Of a stretch of DNA of 64,000 nt, positions 21,770-35,194 are shown one piece after another (position 1 is the first letter of the stretch; every line of letters begins with the position of its first letter). The DNA lies in NCBI GenBank assembly GCA_036971715.1, contig JAVHJL010000002.1, forward strand, positions 1,892,501-1,956,500, read 5' to 3'. Both the position numbers and the translations under genes were made by a program. Source of the DNA: Arthrobotrys musiformis. Taxonomy: Eukaryota > Ascomycota > Orbiliomycetes > Orbiliales > Orbiliaceae. The notes under the pieces were generated by a model. It searched no databases and had not been told where the DNA came from. It saw nothing but the letters and a program-made list of their open reading frames with translations.

Positions 21770-23444
21770 TCGTGTCACGAGTGCGGGGTTTATCAGAACA
21801 TCATGATCGACATTTAGGGCCTTCAGGTTGCTTTAAAGGGCATGCGGTATTTTTGGGTAGGCGAGCAGTACTAAAAGTCGATCTATAAACGATATGCAGC
21901 TTAGCCGAGAAATAGACAAAAGAGGTTCGCCGGCTGATAGATAGCCGTAAATCATTGTTATATTATTGTACATACATAGGAAAACTATCATTTTTGGAAT
22001 TCATCGCTTGGAATTGGCCTTATAACCAGCATTGATATGGTCTATCTAGGAATCGTCTATCTAGAAATGTGTCCCGTAAATGTATTTTGTGCAAAATCGA
22101 ATTATACGCAGTGCTGCAGTCTGGCATCGCGCGCCCTTAGTCTTCCACGGGTAGATCTCCACGAGTCCGTAAATCTACTCATAGTACAGTAAGCATCCGA
22201 TCAATTGGCAGATCTATATCATTCATATTTCTTAACCAAATTTTTTTTTTTTTTTTTTGTTTTTTTTTTTTTGTTTTTTTTTCCCCCTTCGAGTTCCTTG
22301 GAGCGAGAGCCAACCAATTGCAACCCCACCAGTCTCGAGGGGATTAGCTAGCTAGCTATATACTTAGATCTCAATATCTGCATCCTGCCGCCAAATAACC
22401 GTACCACTTTATAGAGACGATGGCATATCGATAGCGGTAGAGACTAAAAGTTATCATGGGCCGACAAACCTTTTATACTGCAGTTGCAACGTTGTATATT
22501 GTGTGTTCCTACTTGGAATTCTAATTACGCACTTACACAAGGTAATTACAGAATTCATATATATCTATAAACGCCGAGGATAACTTGTAAATCGAACTCG
22601 AGGAATTCTGAGGATATTGCGACATCGTGATATCGTCGTGATAATGGAAGTAAAAATGCGTATATTTGCGCTACTGGAAAACTTTTGGAAAACTTTTTGG
22701 TTTCTCTCAAAAACGTATGACACCCTTAAATTATTAAAATAGGCACACATTCACACTCGAGCCAAGGTATTACGAATTATGTAGTATCAAAGTGAGGTTT
22801 ATCAGTTGTGGTGTTTTAAGAAGATCGTGGATTGTGGGTTGTAGAAAAGGGGGTGTCGAGGAGGACCAGTACGGCTGGTTATGCGTCCTGCATGCCATCT
22901 ACGATATGAAAGCCCCTAACCCTCTCTTAGACCTTGATTGGTCCCTGTTTCTCCCCCCCCTTTTACCTCTTACCACCCACGATCCACGAGGGAAAAAATT
23001 AAATATTTTCCGAGGGGCTTTCGATCGCCTGGGCATGAGATCAACATCAAAGATCTCCGTACAATCTTTAACCGATTTTCAATTTACCGTGCTACATTGA
23101 GTTAATTAATTAATTTTCTTTGTCTATTGGAAGATTTATTTAACGTCTCCCTCGCCGAAACGTCCGCTCTTTCACCTTTGATACACCAATATTTACTGGC
23201 ATATATCCAACATTAAATATAAAGACTATCAAATAAATTTGTTTCAGAATTCAGTGCTCGACACACAAGTAAGTATAACCACTCTAGTTCATGCGCTTAC
23301 CTAAAGAATTATATTTGGTACTTTGTATACCTAGGTATGCATGCGTCGAGGGATGGAGTATCCACCTTGCATTTTATTTTAATATGGTAGTGTTCACGAT
23401 AATCATATTCATCTTTTGCTAATAATTCTCCAAAGTTTTCCAAC
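21770..23444. other. AT-rich intergenic upstream of the chitinase
   Basis: No supported gene. Contains the T tract at 22241-22282 and much AT-rich sequence. A plus frame at 22792-23100 has no family features. Confidence 0.45.
22241..22282. repeat. 42-nt T tract with two interruptions
   Basis: T runs broken by two single G residues, followed by CCCCC. Confidence 0.8.
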
Positions 23445-25304
23445 ATGATGAAGAATATTATCATTTCCGCTGTCATCAGCGTCTTTGCTCGTGCCGTTTC
23501 TGGCGCCGCCATTCCACGGGCGATCGAAGAGCGTCAGATTCAGCCTATCAGTACCGTTACTGGTCCGATTGGTACATCTTATATCTACGCTTTGGCTTCT
23601 CCCATCCCGGAGAGTATCGCCGCCCAGCTAGCTACTATTGTGTCTGCTGTCCCAACTTCAACCCCCACCAGTGTCCAGTCAGATAGTAGTATTCCAAGCG
23701 CTACGGCCGTAGAGAGGACTGCGCCTGTTGCTTCAGCTCCAGCTTCGGGCACTTACCGCAATGTTGGCTATTACGGTACCTGGGTATGTTTCCAAACTAA
23801 GCTTCTTCTTTATTAAAAGTTGAATTCACGCACTTCTAAATACTGAATATTTGGATATATAGTTCATGTACGACCGACAATTCAAACCCTCCGATGTGAT
23901 TGTATCCCAATGGACCCATCTTATAGTTGGATTTTGGGATATTGGAGCCGACGGAACGATCTCACCAATAGATCCCTGGAGTGACCTCCAGGTATGTGAC
24001 TGGATCTAAGTAGCCCAAAGCGTGAATTGGGAAGGGCAGGTGCTGACTTCAATCTTGACTAGGTGAAAACCCTCGGCGACGCTAGCAGCCAAGCAGGAGC
24101 TGTTAACGGCGTTTTCGAACAAGTGTTCAGATTAAAGAATCAGAACAGAAACCTCAAGGTTATGTTGTCTATTGGCGGATGGGAAGCCACATATAAAGGA
24201 GCTTGGGCGAATAAGCTAGCAACCCCAGAATTGCGTCTTGCTTTCGCCAAGTCTGCTGCGCAAACTGTCGTCGATCTAGGATTGGATGGTATTGACTTCG
24301 TAAGTTCCACGTGCACGTTCTTGGATTTCGAGACAGAGTTACTTGCTGGGAATAAGTATATCTAAACTAACAATGATTTCGAATATCGCAGGATTGGGAA
24401 TACCCACAAAATGAAGCTGAGACGATTATGCACACTGACTCCATGAGACTCCTGAGACAAGAGCTTGATGCTGTACAAAAAGTTATTGGCGCCGAGAGGC
24501 TCTTACTATCCATGGCTGCCCCCGTTGGACCTCACTATATCAAGGGGGTTAACATTGTAGAACTTAACAATTACCTTGACTTCTTCAACCTTATGGGCTA
24601 TGATATGAGTGGATCAGCCTTCTCTAAGGTTTCCTCTCACGCTGCTCCGTTCTTCATGGCTACTGATGGATCTACGGAGTTCTGCCTCGTCGACGGGCTT
24701 GAGATGTACCTTGCCGCCGGAGTTCCAGCTGACAAGATCAATGTCTTGGGACCGATCTACGGCCATTCTTTCGCAGGAACCGACGGTCCCGGAAAGCCGT
24801 TTACTGGTCCCGGATTTTCTTCGTGGGGTGAGCAGAATGGTGTTCCGGACTACAACTTAATCCCCACCGACGGAGATAATGTAGTTTTCGAAGACGAAAA
24901 GATCATGGCTTCTTGGACCTATAACAGCCAGACCCGTGAAATGGTTTCGTTCGACACCCCTAGAATCGTTGAGATCAAGACCCAGTACATTATGAGCCGT
25001 GGAATCGGTGGTATTGGGTTCTGGGCCATCAATGCCGATAAGTGGACCTACGCTGGGAATCTTGTTAACATTGCTCTCACGACTTTGGTAAGTTCACCTG
25101 TCTTGATCCAGTTGTCTCCTCATATGACTTTCTGATTTCGATATTCCTGGTTCCGAAAAGGCTAATACTTTACGAATTGTGTAGGGCGGTCCATCTGTTC
25201 TGGAGCGAGTTGACAACCATCTTACGTACACTGGTTCGAAGTATCCTAATATTAGAGCCTATGATGGAGTCATCCCTGCCCAGGGGAAGACTATTGCTTC
25301 ATAA
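23445..25304 (+). CDS. Secreted GH18 chitinase
   Basis: Exons 23445-23783, 23863-23991, 24063-24299, 24392-25087, 25185-25304 give 506 residues. It is expected to cleave beta-1,4 bonds of chitin, in the fungus's own wall or in insect, nematode or fungal material. A signal peptide (IIISAVISVFARAVSG) is followed by a Ser/Thr/Pro/Ala-rich linker to about 105, then the GH18 barrel: YRNVGYYGTW, KVMLSIGGW, and the catalytic DGIDFDWEYP with proton donor Glu238, split by the third intron between Phe235 and Asp236. The substrate-loop segment NLMGYDMSG and the closing GGIGFWAINAD also match the family. No carbohydrate-binding module is seen. Introns are 71-97 nt. All catalytic residues are present. Confidence 0.92.
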
Positions 25305-26282
25305 TCTATTGGCTAACATACCCCCCATATATATCAGTGTTTATCTTTTCTATCTTCTGTCTTACTATACTTCACTTCTTTGAACATATTTCTTGTCTTT
25401 CGGATTTTTTGGTATATATAGGATATCATATTTGATATTTTTGCCAGCTACTTCTTGGATTTTAGATACCCGTGGGATTTTTATCCCCGGTCATTTAATC
25501 CGGGAGATTGTGCAGATAATTGATGGATATGGTGCTTTTCAGTCAAAAGAAAATGCAATGTATCCCTATAGATTTTTTCCTAATGTTTATGAACATGTAC
25601 TTTAACGCATCACAGTATACATAAGTATATAAAAAGAATTGTTGAATCAGGTTTCTTCTTTAAATTTCCCTGAGTTCTTAATACTGATCTAGTACTATAG
25701 TGCGCAAAAGTCACGTACAAAGAGAAACCACTATAGCCTCGAATCCAGAAACCACTAAGGCCTTTTACTTGTAATATTGCATGCACGCCTTGAAGCTATG
25801 GAGTCATATGAGATGGATATGAGATGGATATGAGATGGATATGAAATAGCTATAGCTAGTAGAAGCCACTGTCTAGCCCGCCTAGGTATAAATTAAAGTT
25901 GTCGTAGATAATACAAGCCCCAAAGAATGTACGTGATATCATAAAAACACAAAAGAGAAGCTCATAATATTCCCAATAGACCAAATAGCCAAAAACAGAA
26001 AAACCAACTGCTGAAGAAATATCCACTACCGATGATTAAAAACGTCCAATTCGCCAATGAAAAGATACTCAAATACCGGCCTTGGTATTCATAACATTAA
26101 AAAAGGGGTGGTGGTTCCAAATTGAAATGAAGGGTTAATAATCCCTTCACGGTACTCGGAAACCCATGCTTCCAATCTTTTTTTTCTTTCTTCCATCTTA
26201 GTAATCCAAACAGGACGAACGGAGAGGAGTGAGAACGAAAGACTTTTTCTAATTAAAATATGAAAAGAAATAGCGAGTGAAC
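25305..26282. other. Convergent intergenic (chitinase / KHA1)
   Basis: AT-rich 3' flanks; holds the short tandem repeat at 25808-25840. No gene seen. Confidence 0.5.
25808..25840. repeat. 11-bp tandem repeat, three exact copies
   Basis: Unit ATGAGATGGAT repeated three times, with a degenerate fourth copy starting at 25841. Confidence 0.85.
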
Positions 26283-29270
26283 TCATGCACGGTAAACCAA
26301 CAAGGAAGCCCTGACCTGGGCAACGAGAACGGACTCAGCAACAGTTCCGATGACCTTCCTGGCTTCACTGGAAACTGGAGGGGCATGCTCTGAAGCAACG
26401 GCCGTGAGCTGGGAGCTGTAGTTTTCGGCATGTGTCCTTCCAACGATGACGAGGTCACCGGCGTTCTTGAGAGTTGTTCCAACCTCTTGTTTGGCTCGGG
26501 TGATAAGTGTCTGAATTGGGGAATCGGTTTCTAGGGTTTCGAAAACGACGCGCTGGGAGATTTCGGAAGGAATGGAGGCGGCAATTTGGAGGTAGAAAGC
26601 GGCGTCGTCTTCTACGATGCTTCCGGTGGAGGATGGGGTGGCTTGAACTGTGCCGGCCTCCTTGGATGCAGCCTCGGCGCCAGCGGTAGAAGCAATTTGG
26701 ACAATGGTGGCGGTGACGTTGGTGTTCTTGACAAGCTGGAGGACAAAACGGAGAGCGGCACGGTCATCAGAACCACCGATGAAGGGGAAGAAGATATGGT
26801 GGGATGGGTCGAGGACTGGGAGAGTGGCTAATTCCTGGATACCGGTCTTGACACGGGATACGGCGCCGGAGACAGTGCTGTTGCGACGGGTGAGGCTTCT
26901 ATCGCTGCTACGGCTGACACCACCGAATCCACGATTGATGAAGATAGCAAGCTTGGAATTGCTGTCTTGAACGAGCGATGTCAAGAAATGGACATATGGG
27001 CCGGATCCGAATTGTTGTTCCTTGCTTTCCAAGTTTTGGTCGTAGTTATCACTGATTTGACCAGTTTCGCTCCATGGGACGACCAAGAGATCAGAGGAAG
27101 TATCCTTTGTACGGTCAATGAGAACTCCGGAGAAGGCATCCTCAGGGACGATGGATAGACCAGTTGCACATGCGATGTTGTTCATTCTACCGAATGCCTT
27201 GAAGGTATTGACGACCGGGTCTCTTTCCGCGAACTCGTGTTCCTCGGTGACACGCATGACAGCAGATGTTCGTTCTCCGAGCTCACGTAGACGAAGGCCA
27301 TGAACCTCCAACCTCTGTGCCCTCGGGCTGTCAACCTTTGTAACTTCCTCAGACTTCGAGCTGCTTTCCTCGCCCTTCTTGGATTTGTGAACAAGTGGTG
27401 GGAGAGGCTCTTGCTCTCCCTTGAGCAGAGAAACAAAAGCCATCAAACTGGGTAGGGTGTCCAAACGCAGGAGGACGGTGAGTCTGCTGATGTTGGTCTT
27501 GGCCTTAGGCTCTGGCTCATCCTCAGACTGTCCGGTTGGAGTACCATCCCAGTTGATCTTGCCTGCTCTCCAAGCAATACATTTCTTCTGATACCATTCT
27601 GGGTAGAGGTAAGTAACCAAAGGAGTGGTGGCGAATGTAGTGACCAAAGCCATGACGACGAAAATGGTGAAAGTACGTTGTGAAATGACACCGGCGGTAA
27701 GACCAATGTTCAAGACGATAAGCTCGACGAGACCCTTGCAGGACATCAAGACTCCGACAGCGAGGGATTCTCTCCAGCGAAGCTTGAAGAGCCTGGCGGC
27801 GATGGTACCTCCGAGGATCTTGGTGAAAAAGGCGATAGCAAGGACACCAATAACGTAAGCCCAGACGATCCCGCTGTTGAGGAGACCAATGTTGGTTCTG
27901 AGACCAGAGAGTGTGAAATAGAGCGGGAGGAAGAGAACAGTGACCAAATCTTCGATCTTCTCAGCAACTGCGACGGCGAAACCGCCTTCGTGGGGGCAAA
28001 TCTAGAAAATACCGTTAGAGTTTGCGCAAGCCAGTCTAAACCATGAGGGATACATACTAGTCCAACGACGAAACCGCCAAAGATGGCGTGGATGCCAATG
28101 ACATCAGCGAACCAAGCGGAGCTCAAGCAGAGCAAGAGGGTAACGGTCAAGGCACCCTGGCTGGGGTTTCCCATATTACCAGTCTTGCGCAAATACCAAT
28201 GGAAAATTGGCTTTACAACAAAGAACAGGAAGAGAATGAACCCAACAGCGACCAAGAGGACATATACGGCAGAGACACCAGTTCCGGCATTAATAAGGGC
28301 GACGGTCAAGGCGAGAAGAATCCAGCCGACGACGTCGTTACCGACTCCAGCCGCAAGAACGATGATACCAACATTGGTGCCCAATAGCTTGAGTTCTGTA
28401 AGGATACGACACAAGACGGGGAAGGCCTGAGGTCCAAGTTAGTCTTTACGGTCTTTTATCGCCTATATAATTATTGACAGGGTTGGGGAACATACTGTGA
28501 TACTGAAGGCGACACCGACGAAGAGGAGGAAGATGCCAAAGTTAACTTCCTTGTTAACTCCAGCGTCCTGTCCGAACTCGTTATATAAACCGTACGCAAT
28601 TGCAGCACCTATGTAATAATATTAGTTCCTGTGCGCCCCCCCATCACGTTTCTCGTAGTACGAACCAAATCCAAATGGCACAACCATGCCGAGGGTACCA
28701 ACTCCCAGGGCGATTCGCCAATTCTCGACCATGACACGGAAATCGACTTCGAGACCGATCAAGAAAAGGAAAAGAACGAGACCGAGATTGGCGACCAGGT
28801 TGAGATTTGGCATTGCCTCCGTTGGGAAGATACTCGTAGTGAAACCGGGAATTCTACCCATAACCGTCGGACCTGCATAGAACCCGTGGTTAGCATCATG
28901 ATCGATACTTATGTAACCCCTACGATGCGGTGGCTGCCCTCCTCTACCATACCTAATATAATACCACCGATGACCTCGGCAATGACTCGAGGCTGCCTCA
29001 GTTTCGACAATGGCCAGTGTAACAGGCGACATATTACCACGATCAAGAAGACCTATGCACGAGTTATAGTGTCAACAAGGTGATTCGGTTTATTTAAAAA
29101 TCGGCTATGGAGCTTTAGGGGTGTTTACTAACCTGGACAATAAAAACAACGATGGGGTCGTTCTTGTTGTAGTGGGATGGGTTGGCGCCGCCGATGATAC
29201 CGGTCTGGTCAGCCACCTTCGTCGCGTTCGCGCTTGCCGTAGCAATCGCGGAAGATATGGTCGACGACAT
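26283..29270 (-). CDS. KHA1: K+/H+ antiporter of the CPA2 family (Kha1-like)
   Basis: Six exons: 29270-29133, 29052-28953, 28872-28666, 28608-28496, 28426-28058, 28001-26283; 881 residues. CPA2 exchangers swap K+ for protons across Golgi/endosomal membranes in yeast Kha1. A short hydrophilic N terminus precedes about 12 transmembrane helices (about 40-430). Typical segments are QPRVIAEVIGGIILGPTVMG, NLGLVLFLFLIGLEVDF, GVAFSITAFPVLCRILTE, GVGNDVVGWILLAL, IGIHAIFGGFVVGL and LPLYFTLSGLRTNIG. The 440-residue cytosolic tail is soluble, with universal-stress-like alternation in places (DLVIVGRTHAEN), Glu/Lys-rich linkers and a conserved end. Introns are 56-80 nt with strong donors. The start gives a hydrophilic leader ending NDPIVVFIVQ directly before helix 1. 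Confidence 0.92.
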
Positions 29271-32200
29271 TGCGTCTGAAGAGAGGATAGGTACCCGCTC
29301 CTGGATTCCGGCAATGAGGTTGGAAATGTAGGTACTAAGGTACTTAGAGCACCGAAAAGTGAGTGGGATAGACCGATGTTAAACTCCCCCAAAAATGAAC
29401 TCAATCAGCTAATGTATCGACTGAGCACCAAAACGAGCCCTCCAGCTGCTGCTTCTGCTTCGACTTCGACTTCTGCGGGGAAGGAAGGGAGAAAAAGAGG
29501 ATGGCTTCTGGTACCATCGGAGGTGCTCGCGCTATCTTTATACAAATTCCACCAGCTCCTTCACTAGCTAAGTAGCTGAGTCGGGCTGCTGGGAACCAGT
29601 GCACGGTGGAGGTGGGTCTCAATCCTCCCGCCAGACGAGCGCAATACATCTTACTCTCTTCTTTGCCTTCACGCGCAGCTTGCTGTCTCATTTTTTCTTC
29701 TTCCTCCAGAGCCTTTGCATTGGTACAGGACCCCTACCCCACCGCTGATTCGTCCCCACCCTGTTCTGTGTGCTCGCTGGGAAAACGGTTGCATGTGCTC
29801 ATCGTCAGTTGCGAGCCTCTTGGACGCGGTTAGAGCAGGGAACAAAGCAAAACTCCCAAAGAAACCTCGAAGCCACGGTGCTTGGAATCCAAAGAGACAT
29901 GAGCTCCACCGCCTCATAGCATGGTTTCTTGATATTACGACTTCCTCCCACACATGTTCGTCTGACAACAATCGATTTATCATTAGAATCCTAGCTCCTT
30001 GGCTTCAGAGATCGACTATCTCTATTTTCGTCCCATTCTTGATAGAGAATCGGAGACTTATAGATTCTCCAAGTGCGAGGTATTCTATTCATATCTTTCA
30101 AGCATGTAACTGCACATTTCAAATGAGGCTGACATTGTATAGGATCCAAAGTAATTCTGAAGCCTTGGCAAGGAAGTCAATTTGAATTTTTTTAAAGGGG
30201 GTATCTCGAGGTTCCTGGACTTCTGCTTCCTCCGTGATCGAATGAACAACCAGCCCTCTCGCTTCCAACAAGTTTTATGGAGGCCGAGTGGAGTGGAGTC
30301 GCGGCTGTCCTGAATACGTCGGCCAATGTTGGCTGGGCGTTCGAAGAACAATGGTTCATGTGGCCTACCTCCAGGTTTGGCACACGCTAAAGAAAACGTG
30401 CTTCTTGGGCTTCTGTTCAGATGATCCAATGCAGCATTTTAGCTATTTCACTGGTGGCCATTTGAAGTATTCGGGTGTTTCAATGGCAGTCAATCATTTG
30501 GTCTCATGTGAATACCAAGGGGCCGAGCATTCCTCGAACTTCAAACCAGAGCTCCAAAGTTTTTGCAAGACTTCGCCCGGGTATCTTGAGACTATTTTTC
30601 CGCTGATAACAGAAACGGATTGTGCTCATTGGCTTTTGTTCGATGGGTGTACCCTCGCCAAAGAAAATAAAAATAAAAGGCTGAAAACAAGGTTTCCGGC
30701 AGTCCTCAGCCCTTCGCTTTCCCACCATCCCTGCCCGCTCGGAAATCCCATTTCGACAATAGTGCTTATTTCAATCAAGCCTCATCGTTAATAACCACCG
30801 AAACTCAATTGCAATGGTCTTTCAAGAAGGACAAAATACTTTTGTCTTCGTTTACGACGGGAGTACTCCGTATATAGAAACCTTTGCCCTAAGAGCTCTA
30901 GAAGCTGCTCCGTGGCACCCCCCTCAGCCGCACTAGTGCTATCGATGAAAACCCGTGATGCCTTTCGAAGGTTTTAGTAGCGAGCTAATCTGCCCAAATT
31001 TCAATTCGAACTTCAAAGTTACAGGATTGTCATTTGGGTGGATATGCAGCCAGGATCAAAGCCTGGCCACCTCCCTCGCTTTCTACGCCGCACCTTAAGG
31101 AAAAATGCGAACAAACAACCGAAAAAAATAAAGCCATACTGGAGGGTAAGGATTCCCTGTCACTTTTCATTGAGGGATACATCCGTTTCGTTAGAAATCT
31201 GGCAGACGCACGGGTGAAATACGGGGTCGCTGGCCTGCACATCCTGTGGGCTGACATGCAGTTGTCCGTACCCAAGAGAACTCTTCGCAAAAGCTTGATA
31301 ACAACCCCCCCTTCCCCAGCAGCCCCGTTCGCGAAAGGGAATATTTGGCGGAACAGAGTTTAGTCTGCATTTTTTTTGCATTTTTCTTTGGTTCACCGGC
31401 AGTTGAGGTATCTGAAAGCTTCAACAGCATTGGAGATTTCCGTCTTGAACTATTGCGTGATTCCCAATGAGCCAGGCTTCATATCTTTGGGTGTGGTTAG
31501 ACAAGTTTTTGATTGGACGGGGCAATACGAGAACCCCCAACGGTCCTTGCATTGGTCTGTAATCGTTAATTAGTTTGTGATCATGAGGTCTGGGGTAGTT
31601 CGCTGCCGATAACTCTCTCTCTCAATATGCTAGGTATGCATATGGTACCGTGTTTTGAGATATCAGTTTTTTTTTTTTCGGCCTTCGTCTATTGGTCATC
31701 GTTTAGGGTGTGTCGTACAAAGATTTAGTACACCGCGAACGAGAGCCAACATATCGCTGGGACTACCCGAGCTAGCAACGAACGGGAAATACCAGCGGTC
31801 TCGAAATGCACGAGCTGTGCTGCATTGTAGCTCTACCGCACCCATATCCTGAATCCCGGGACGAGGAACGTCGGTAACAGGAATCAGGAATTTGAACCTG
31901 AACTAGACGCTTTGGGACCCAAAGAACTCAAATCGGTCTAGATCATCCCCCGGCAATTCAGCGATCGTATCTGCCTTTTTTCCCTTTATAAATATATTCA
32001 TAGATGAGATCAGATCACAGATTGAAAAAAAAAAATAGTTTCGAAGTGCGAATCTCATGCATTGCATTGTTTGTGCAGGGTTGAGGGTTCGTATATATAA
32101 ATCAAAACCTGGTTCAGTAAGCTGATAGCTGGGTTCTTTTGTGCATGCTTTAATTTCATGCTCGGGAGTACAGTAACAATAAAGTAAAAGAAAGAAGAAA

Positions 32201-32530
32201 AAGAAGAAAAGGTCGCCAAAATCTGACGCAGAATGCTAGCTAGCTAAATACATACCTAGATTAGAAAACGAAGGAAAGAAGAAGTTCGCGGCAAGTATTT
32301 GAACGAAAATTTTTTTCAAACAATGTACTGACACCCGCCAAAGAAAGTAGTAGTTTTGTTTTCTGCAAACGTATCAAGAAACTATTAGGCTTAGGAATAT
32401 AACCTAAATTCTTTAAATAGAAGTATAGCGGTAAGCTGAATATCCTGTGGTACCTCGTACCGAGCTCCGAAGCTCACACTACCAATCGGCACCGATGCAT
32501 ATCGGTAAAAAAAAAAGGATTACAACCATA
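29271..32530. other. Largest gene-free stretch of the window (3.3 kb)
   Basis: Lies between the KHA1 start and the GGA stop. Frames up to 167 codons (30288-30791) show no family motif, no splice logic and biased Cys/His/Trp content; not called. A 3' tRNA-like fragment near 31880-31930 was rejected. A T tract is at about 31667-31678. Confidence 0.4.
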
Positions 32531-32791
32531 TCACGAAACTGGGAGTCCAGTAACCTCGCCCATCTCCTCCTTTAACTGCGGGTTGTCACCAACCCGGTAG
32601 GAAACCTTCCACCGCATTTTCACGTTCCCTCCGGCTCCTGGTGCTACCCCAGCGATCCGGATCATCTGATTGATCCCATCGACCTGGTGCGGCTGAAGCG
32701 TTGTACCGCTTTGATGCTCCATCTTAAGTTGTAACGACTATAGGTACGGAAGAAAATTGGGTCAGCCCTATCTCAATAATGGTACAAAAAA

Positions 32792-32822
<31 letters not shown>

Positions 32823-34876
32823 CGTGATGCCAAGTTCGGATGAACCTTGCAGTGTCGGGTTAGGTAGCCTTACTCTTGTTACGGCGAGTTGGAATGTTAC
32901 ATCCTTTATGCCTTCCGTGGTTGCACTTGAAAATTTGGCCTTAAGGACGAGAGGACCATCGGCCGGGTATCTTGGAGATGTTTCTACAACTATTCGCAAT
33001 GGTGATGCAGCCAATTCTCGTTCCGTATTTTTCAGTGGCGGGAATTGCGAGCTAGGCGGTACTGCCGACGAAAATGCGGCAAAATCGTCGTCGTCGTTTT
33101 GCACAAATGGCGACTGCTGTGGAGGAGATTTTGGAGGTTGTGATGAACCGGATAACCCAGAAAGGCCAGCGAAGGCAGACATGGGATTTGGAGGAGACGG
33201 TACAGACGTCTGCCTGTTATGATTGGAAGGGAAGTTGCCTAGTGAGAAATCTGGTGTCGCTCCTCGGGCCGTGCTCGAATTTAGAGTCGAGGATAATAAT
33301 GGAGGTCCAGGTATATCTACGTATCGTTAGCAGAACCCCTTGAGATGTCGTAAAAAGCGATAACCTACTCGAGTTTGCGCCGAACCCGAGGGCGATTCCA
33401 CCGCCCCCACCACTACTGCTACCACCAATAGACAGCCCAAGCAGATCGTCCTCCAGGCTGGATACCCCCTTGCCTGTAGTACTAGCTCCATTCGAGCTAC
33501 CGTTGCTAGTGATTTCATCACCCATCAGATCAATTAGATCTGTGGATGTCGCGCCAGGAGGAACAGCACCGGGCTTGACGGCTGCAGCACCGGCATAGTC
33601 GCCTTTCTTGAGAAGTTTATACTTCTCAATCGTCGCATTGATAGTATCATTGAGGGTGAACAGCTTAGCAACGGCTTCTGCATCATCGCTTTCCTCTTCT
33701 GCCATCTTGTGTAACTTGGGCTGGGCGTTCCGTAGAGTATTTGCCAGTTCCTAAAGGATTGGGTTTGAGTTAGAAACTATTAGTCACAATATATTCCGGG
33801 GGATGTACCTCAAAGGCGTCTCCATCTCCAATCCTCTCCCCTTGATTGACTTTGGCGAGCATTTCATCTAGCAATCGTTGTTTCTCCTGCAGCTTGGCGA
33901 TATCTTCGGCAGCCTTTTGTCGATAGTCCGTCTTGTTCGTCTGATCATACCCAGCCATCACCTTCATAAGTTGATTGGCTTCTTGTAGATCTTGCGGTGT
34001 CCCCCGGCGGATGAGTTCCTGGAGTTTCGCAGATTGCGCAGCTCGTTCTTCCTCCTCAAGTTCCTCTGCTGATTTGAGATTCTATATCTTTGTTAGATAC
34101 GCACCTAGTAATTATAATATAATGTACGGCCATACCTCCGAAGGATTTAAAACAGCCATATCTTCCTTCCGTACTTCCGGGAAGACATATCCTTTATAGC
34201 TCAACAGTCGATGCATATCCCTAATAAACCCTAGATCCTCTTTGTACCTGCTTGTTTGGCATATTGTTGTCTTCCATTCCTCAATTGCCTCTAAGATTTT
34301 CATTTGCACTCTCGAATAACGGACCGGAGGTCGCTCCGGGAATCGTCGCACCAGCTCATTAAGAAAGTCCTTTGTCGATATTTGTAGATGGAAGGGGTAT
34401 CCGCAGTTCTTAACACAAATGTCTAATAACTATCATCCGTGCTGAAATCAGCAAGTCGTCCCATAAAAAAACACCCATAGCTAGTATATCAAATAGCACA
34501 AAGGTTCCGTTCGCCGGACATACCGATAAAGCAAGGAGGGAAACGTTTGGGTTCCGACTGTTGATATAGCCGACAATCGCGACGGCAGCTTCTCTCGGTC
34601 TACATCCGGAAGGATAAGCATTAGCGGGGTTTTCGCGTGGTAAGATTGACAGGCGGGGTAGTTTCAAAAAGAGCTGAGGCCATGGACGCCGTACGTGTTT
34701 CCCTTCTTTGAATTTATCAGGTCCGAAATCTCAAGCTGCAGCGCCAGATTGGGTTCGAAGTTCATCGGATCGCATGCTGTGTGTATAAAGCGCTGGAGCT
34801 GTGATGAGCCGTGGGGCTCCGCGGGATACATGTTCCATCGGTCTCTCGCTGCCATTCTAACAGATGCTGCCTCCAT
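32531..34876 (-). CDS. GGA: GGA-type clathrin adaptor (VHS-GAT-GAE)
   Basis: Seven exons: 34876-34695, 34599-34524, 34429-34136, 34081-33809, 33750-33369, 33316-32874, 32737-32531; 618 residues. GGA adaptors are recruited by Arf-GTP to the trans-Golgi and sort cargo to endosomes. The VHS domain comes first (about 14-160): FIHTACDPMNFEPNLALQLE, PREAAVAIVGYINSRNPNV, LDICVKNCGYPFHLQ, FLNELVRRFPERPP. The helical GAT region follows (about 190-330: ELEEEERAAQSAKLQELI ... LFTLNDTINATIEKY), then a Gly/Ser-rich hinge with DLIDLMGDE (clathrin-box-like) and DDLLGLSI, and a C-terminal GAE ear (about 480-618; PLVLKAKFSS, QMIRIAGVAPG, WKVSYRVGD). Introns are 52-136 nt; the last one holds a 28-nt homopolymer. 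Divergent from TSR3 over 318 bp. Confidence 0.92.
32795..32822. repeat. 28-nt poly(A) tract inside the last GGA intron
   Basis: Uninterrupted A on the plus strand, so poly(T) in the transcript, between donor GTAAGG and acceptor CTATAG. Confidence 0.85.
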
Positions 34877-35194
34877 GCAGGTCCTTTCCTGGCAATCCTG
34901 TGATGTTAATTAGAGAGAGCCCCCGACTCCAGAATATGTATTTGTTGGTATGATAAGTTATGGAATGGCGATGCGCGATATCGATGGGGGGAGAATCGAG
35001 GAGAATCGAGGTGGTTCCCAATAGGTGGGACGTGGTGTTTTCGGGCTTGGAACCGGGGCGGCAACGTCACCCTCCAAGCCGCAGTTCGTTTCGAAGAGAG
35101 CTGTTTGCCGGGATTAAATCTTTGGCAGCTTTCTGCGACCAAAAAAAACATCGAGAGCTTTTCACCGAAGAGCAACATCCATTTTAGCTACAAT
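34877..35194. promoter_or_regulatory. Shared divergent promoter region GGA / TSR3
   Basis: 318 bp between start codons. It must contain both promoters or 5' leaders. No named element recognised. Confidence 0.5.

Noticed and set aside
22241..22282. T tract as a possible retrotransposon poly(A) end
   Set aside because: No element body, target-site duplication or reverse-transcriptase remnant next to it.
30288..30791. 167-codon plus frame in the KHA1-GGA gap
   Set aside because: No recognised motif, no homologous block, ends in low-complexity; could still be a gene but sequence gives no support.
31880..31950. Minus-strand stretch resembling a tRNA 3' half (GGTTCAAATT with a short stem and a TTTGGGT word)
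   Set aside because: The T-loop would be eight bases, the anticodon stem does not pair and no matching 5' acceptor strand is present.
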